Shown here piece by piece: positions 62,493 to 64,000 of a stretch of DNA of 64,000 bases (its first letter is position 1; the number at the start of each line of letters is the position of its first letter). Under the pieces are notes generated by a model. It worked only from the letters and a program-made list of their open reading frames with translations, was not told where the DNA came from and searched no databases. A program made the translations under genes and the position numbers. Origin of the DNA: Thamnaconus septentrionalis (lineage: Eukaryota > Chordata > Actinopteri > Tetraodontiformes > Monacanthidae); assembly GCA_009823395.1 (NCBI GenBank), contig CM020501.1:15710861-15774860 (forward strand), read 5' to 3'.

Positions 62493-63195
62493 TACCGTGG
62501 TGACTCCGTAGATGGTCCAGAAAAGAGGCCTGGGACTGGCTCCGCTGTCCCCCTCCTCTCTGGACCCAGGAAGGACTCATGAACCCCTGGTCTACTGAGG
62601 AGAGGGCAGGCTGGGGGGCCTGACGACCAGTTAGGGGTTCATCTGTCCTGTTTCTAGGTGCCTTCCTCTCCTGTCCAGTCCTCATCCCAACCCTTAGACC
62701 AAAGCCAGACCCCGAGGCTGTTTAGATTTACTGCGGAAAAGTCACTTACTTGTGGATTTGTATTATCCTCGGCATTTATCCACTTTGATTTCCTTCTGTG
62801 AGGGTTGAACTTGCACGATTTGAGGGAGAGTTTGATGTAAAGTGCACTTAAAGCAGGACAGCCCTGTATGTTTTCCTTTCACTACAATTTAAACTGCTAG
62901 TATGGATCATGAGTACAGCCAGTTCTGAAGTCACTGTTAAGCTTAGGTTACTGCTACAATTTGACTTTGTTCCCTTTTTACTCCACTCATACTAGTCTTG
63001 TGTCCTGGCAGTCTATTTCAGTTTGACTCATCCACCCTTGTCTGTACTCGGAGCCGCGTGTTGAAAATTACCATTGTTCTGTGTTAAGCCCTCACTGAAT
63101 TCTCTAATTGTTTAACTTTTAATCTTTCAGGGAAAAAAAATACCCTTAATGGAAAAGATGTCACTGTAATTAATAAAGTTAAATGTTCAAATAAT
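62493..63195 (+). other. mgarp: mgarp 3' untranslated region
   Basis: After the TAG at 62490-62492, about 700 nt without repeats, ending after an AATAAA. Confidence 0.65.
63172..63177 (+). terminator. mgarp: Poly(A) signal AATAAA, mgarp
   Basis: AATAAA in TAATTAATAAAGTTAAATG, about 680 nt after the stop codon, at the end of a T-rich 3'UTR. Confidence 0.7.
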
Positions 63196-64000
63196 GGGTT
63201 TATACTGAAGATGTTTCCCCTCATTGTTATTCATATATATTCTGTTGGTTGGAAGTATTAATATTTTTAGGGTGATGTGGGTCAGTGGTTGGATGGTTCA
63301 GCTACATGATTATTTTTTGGCATGGACTGATGATTTCACCATAGCACCCAAAAATTCCTGTAGAACGCTCCTTTTGCCCAACAAGTATCGCTGTGCCTTG
63401 TTCATGTTCTTGATAAAATCAAAATTATTAGATGAACACTGGAGTGTGGTCTCAGTAAAAATAAGGGATGAACTGTCCTGATCATAGGTGAAAGCCACAG
63501 ACTGTAGGTAGCAGAGGCACCATAATCAGAATTATAAAAAGTGGAGCCTTCAACTTCGATTCTCCCTGTTAGAACTTTAGTGTGAGGAGAGTTGAAATGA
63601 TTTTCCAACGTTTTGGGCAAATATACTACAGACATGCAAAGATGGAGGCAGTTTGTACCATATGAACTCCTCCGTAAGATGTATGTGGTTAATTTAATAT
63701 TAACCCACATACATGTAGAATAATTGACTTCTTGCACGTATTTAGAGTGTCTTGGCTCCTATGCAGTCACATAGCTTTTCACCCCCCTCTCAGCACCCCC
63801 TTCTCTTTTCTTGGGAGGTGAACCTGAGGTCTGATGGAACCAATTATTTTACTTGGACTCCAGCAGTGGAAGCAGTTTTAAAACGGTCTCAGACAGGTTA
63901 AGGCCATTACAATGTTACTGGTTAAGACAAATCCTAGATTACGATCCCTGTTTTACAGAGTCCTGGGCCGCCAGTATATCCAGCGGCACGCCTCTATTCC
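63196..64000. other. Window end without recognised gene
   Basis: Short open frames on both strands have no recognisable domain, splice context or codon signature. No repeat or RNA gene recognised. Confidence 0.5.

Overview
This is vertebrate, almost certainly teleost (percomorph-like), genomic DNA. Evidence: short multi-exon genes with GT-AG introns, very dense CA/TG, GA, AT and other microsatellites, fish-type transposon remnants (a Tc1/mariner relic, non-LTR 3' ends, small foldback elements), and proteins that align along their length with vertebrate orthologues. The species cannot be named from the sequence.

Four protein-coding genes lie head to tail on the + strand. (1) The last three coding exons of a mastermind-like Notch co-activator, best called maml3 (24700-29708, 3'UTR to about 32.85 kb); everything upstream, 1-24699, looks like one large intron of this gene. 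(2) A complete naa15 (37005-48251, 20 coding exons, 864 aa), the auxiliary subunit of the NatA N-terminal acetyltransferase. (3) A complete rab33b-like Golgi/autophagy GTPase (51026-54023, 3 coding exons, 243 aa) with an unusual 13-codon insertion. (4) A complete mgarp (56514-62492, 4 coding exons, 245 aa), a mitochondrial membrane protein with a long acidic tail. From memory of the human map, 4q31.1 holds MAML3, MGST2, SETD7, RAB33B, NAA15, NDUFC1 and MGARP; here MGST2, SETD7 and NDUFC1 are absent and the order differs, so the block is conserved but rearranged. The genes do not form one pathway; the link is conserved linkage.

Region by region: 1-24699 is repeat-rich maml3 intron with long opposite-strand polypurine/polypyrimidine tracts, a foldback element (6903-7182), a LINE coding relic (17866-18030), a Tc1-type relic (19281-20213) and several segments that look like candidate enhancers. 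26.6-27.05 kb is a long AT microsatellite just after a maml3 splice donor. 32.9-36.8 kb is intergenic. 37.06-41.24 kb is naa15 intron 1. 49.7-51.0 kb and 54.3-56.4 kb are short intergenic gaps carrying CTCF-like motifs. 56.6-59.7 kb is mgarp intron 1 with a perfect GC-rich 21-bp hairpin. The end of the window, after about 63.19 kb, shows no gene.

I did not find a new biological system. The most unusual items are a dispersed repeat family with a TGATGTCA/TGACATCA palindromic core recurring at six or more places, the rab33b in-frame insertion, a competing splice acceptor in naa15 exon 4, and the 59.27 kb hairpin.
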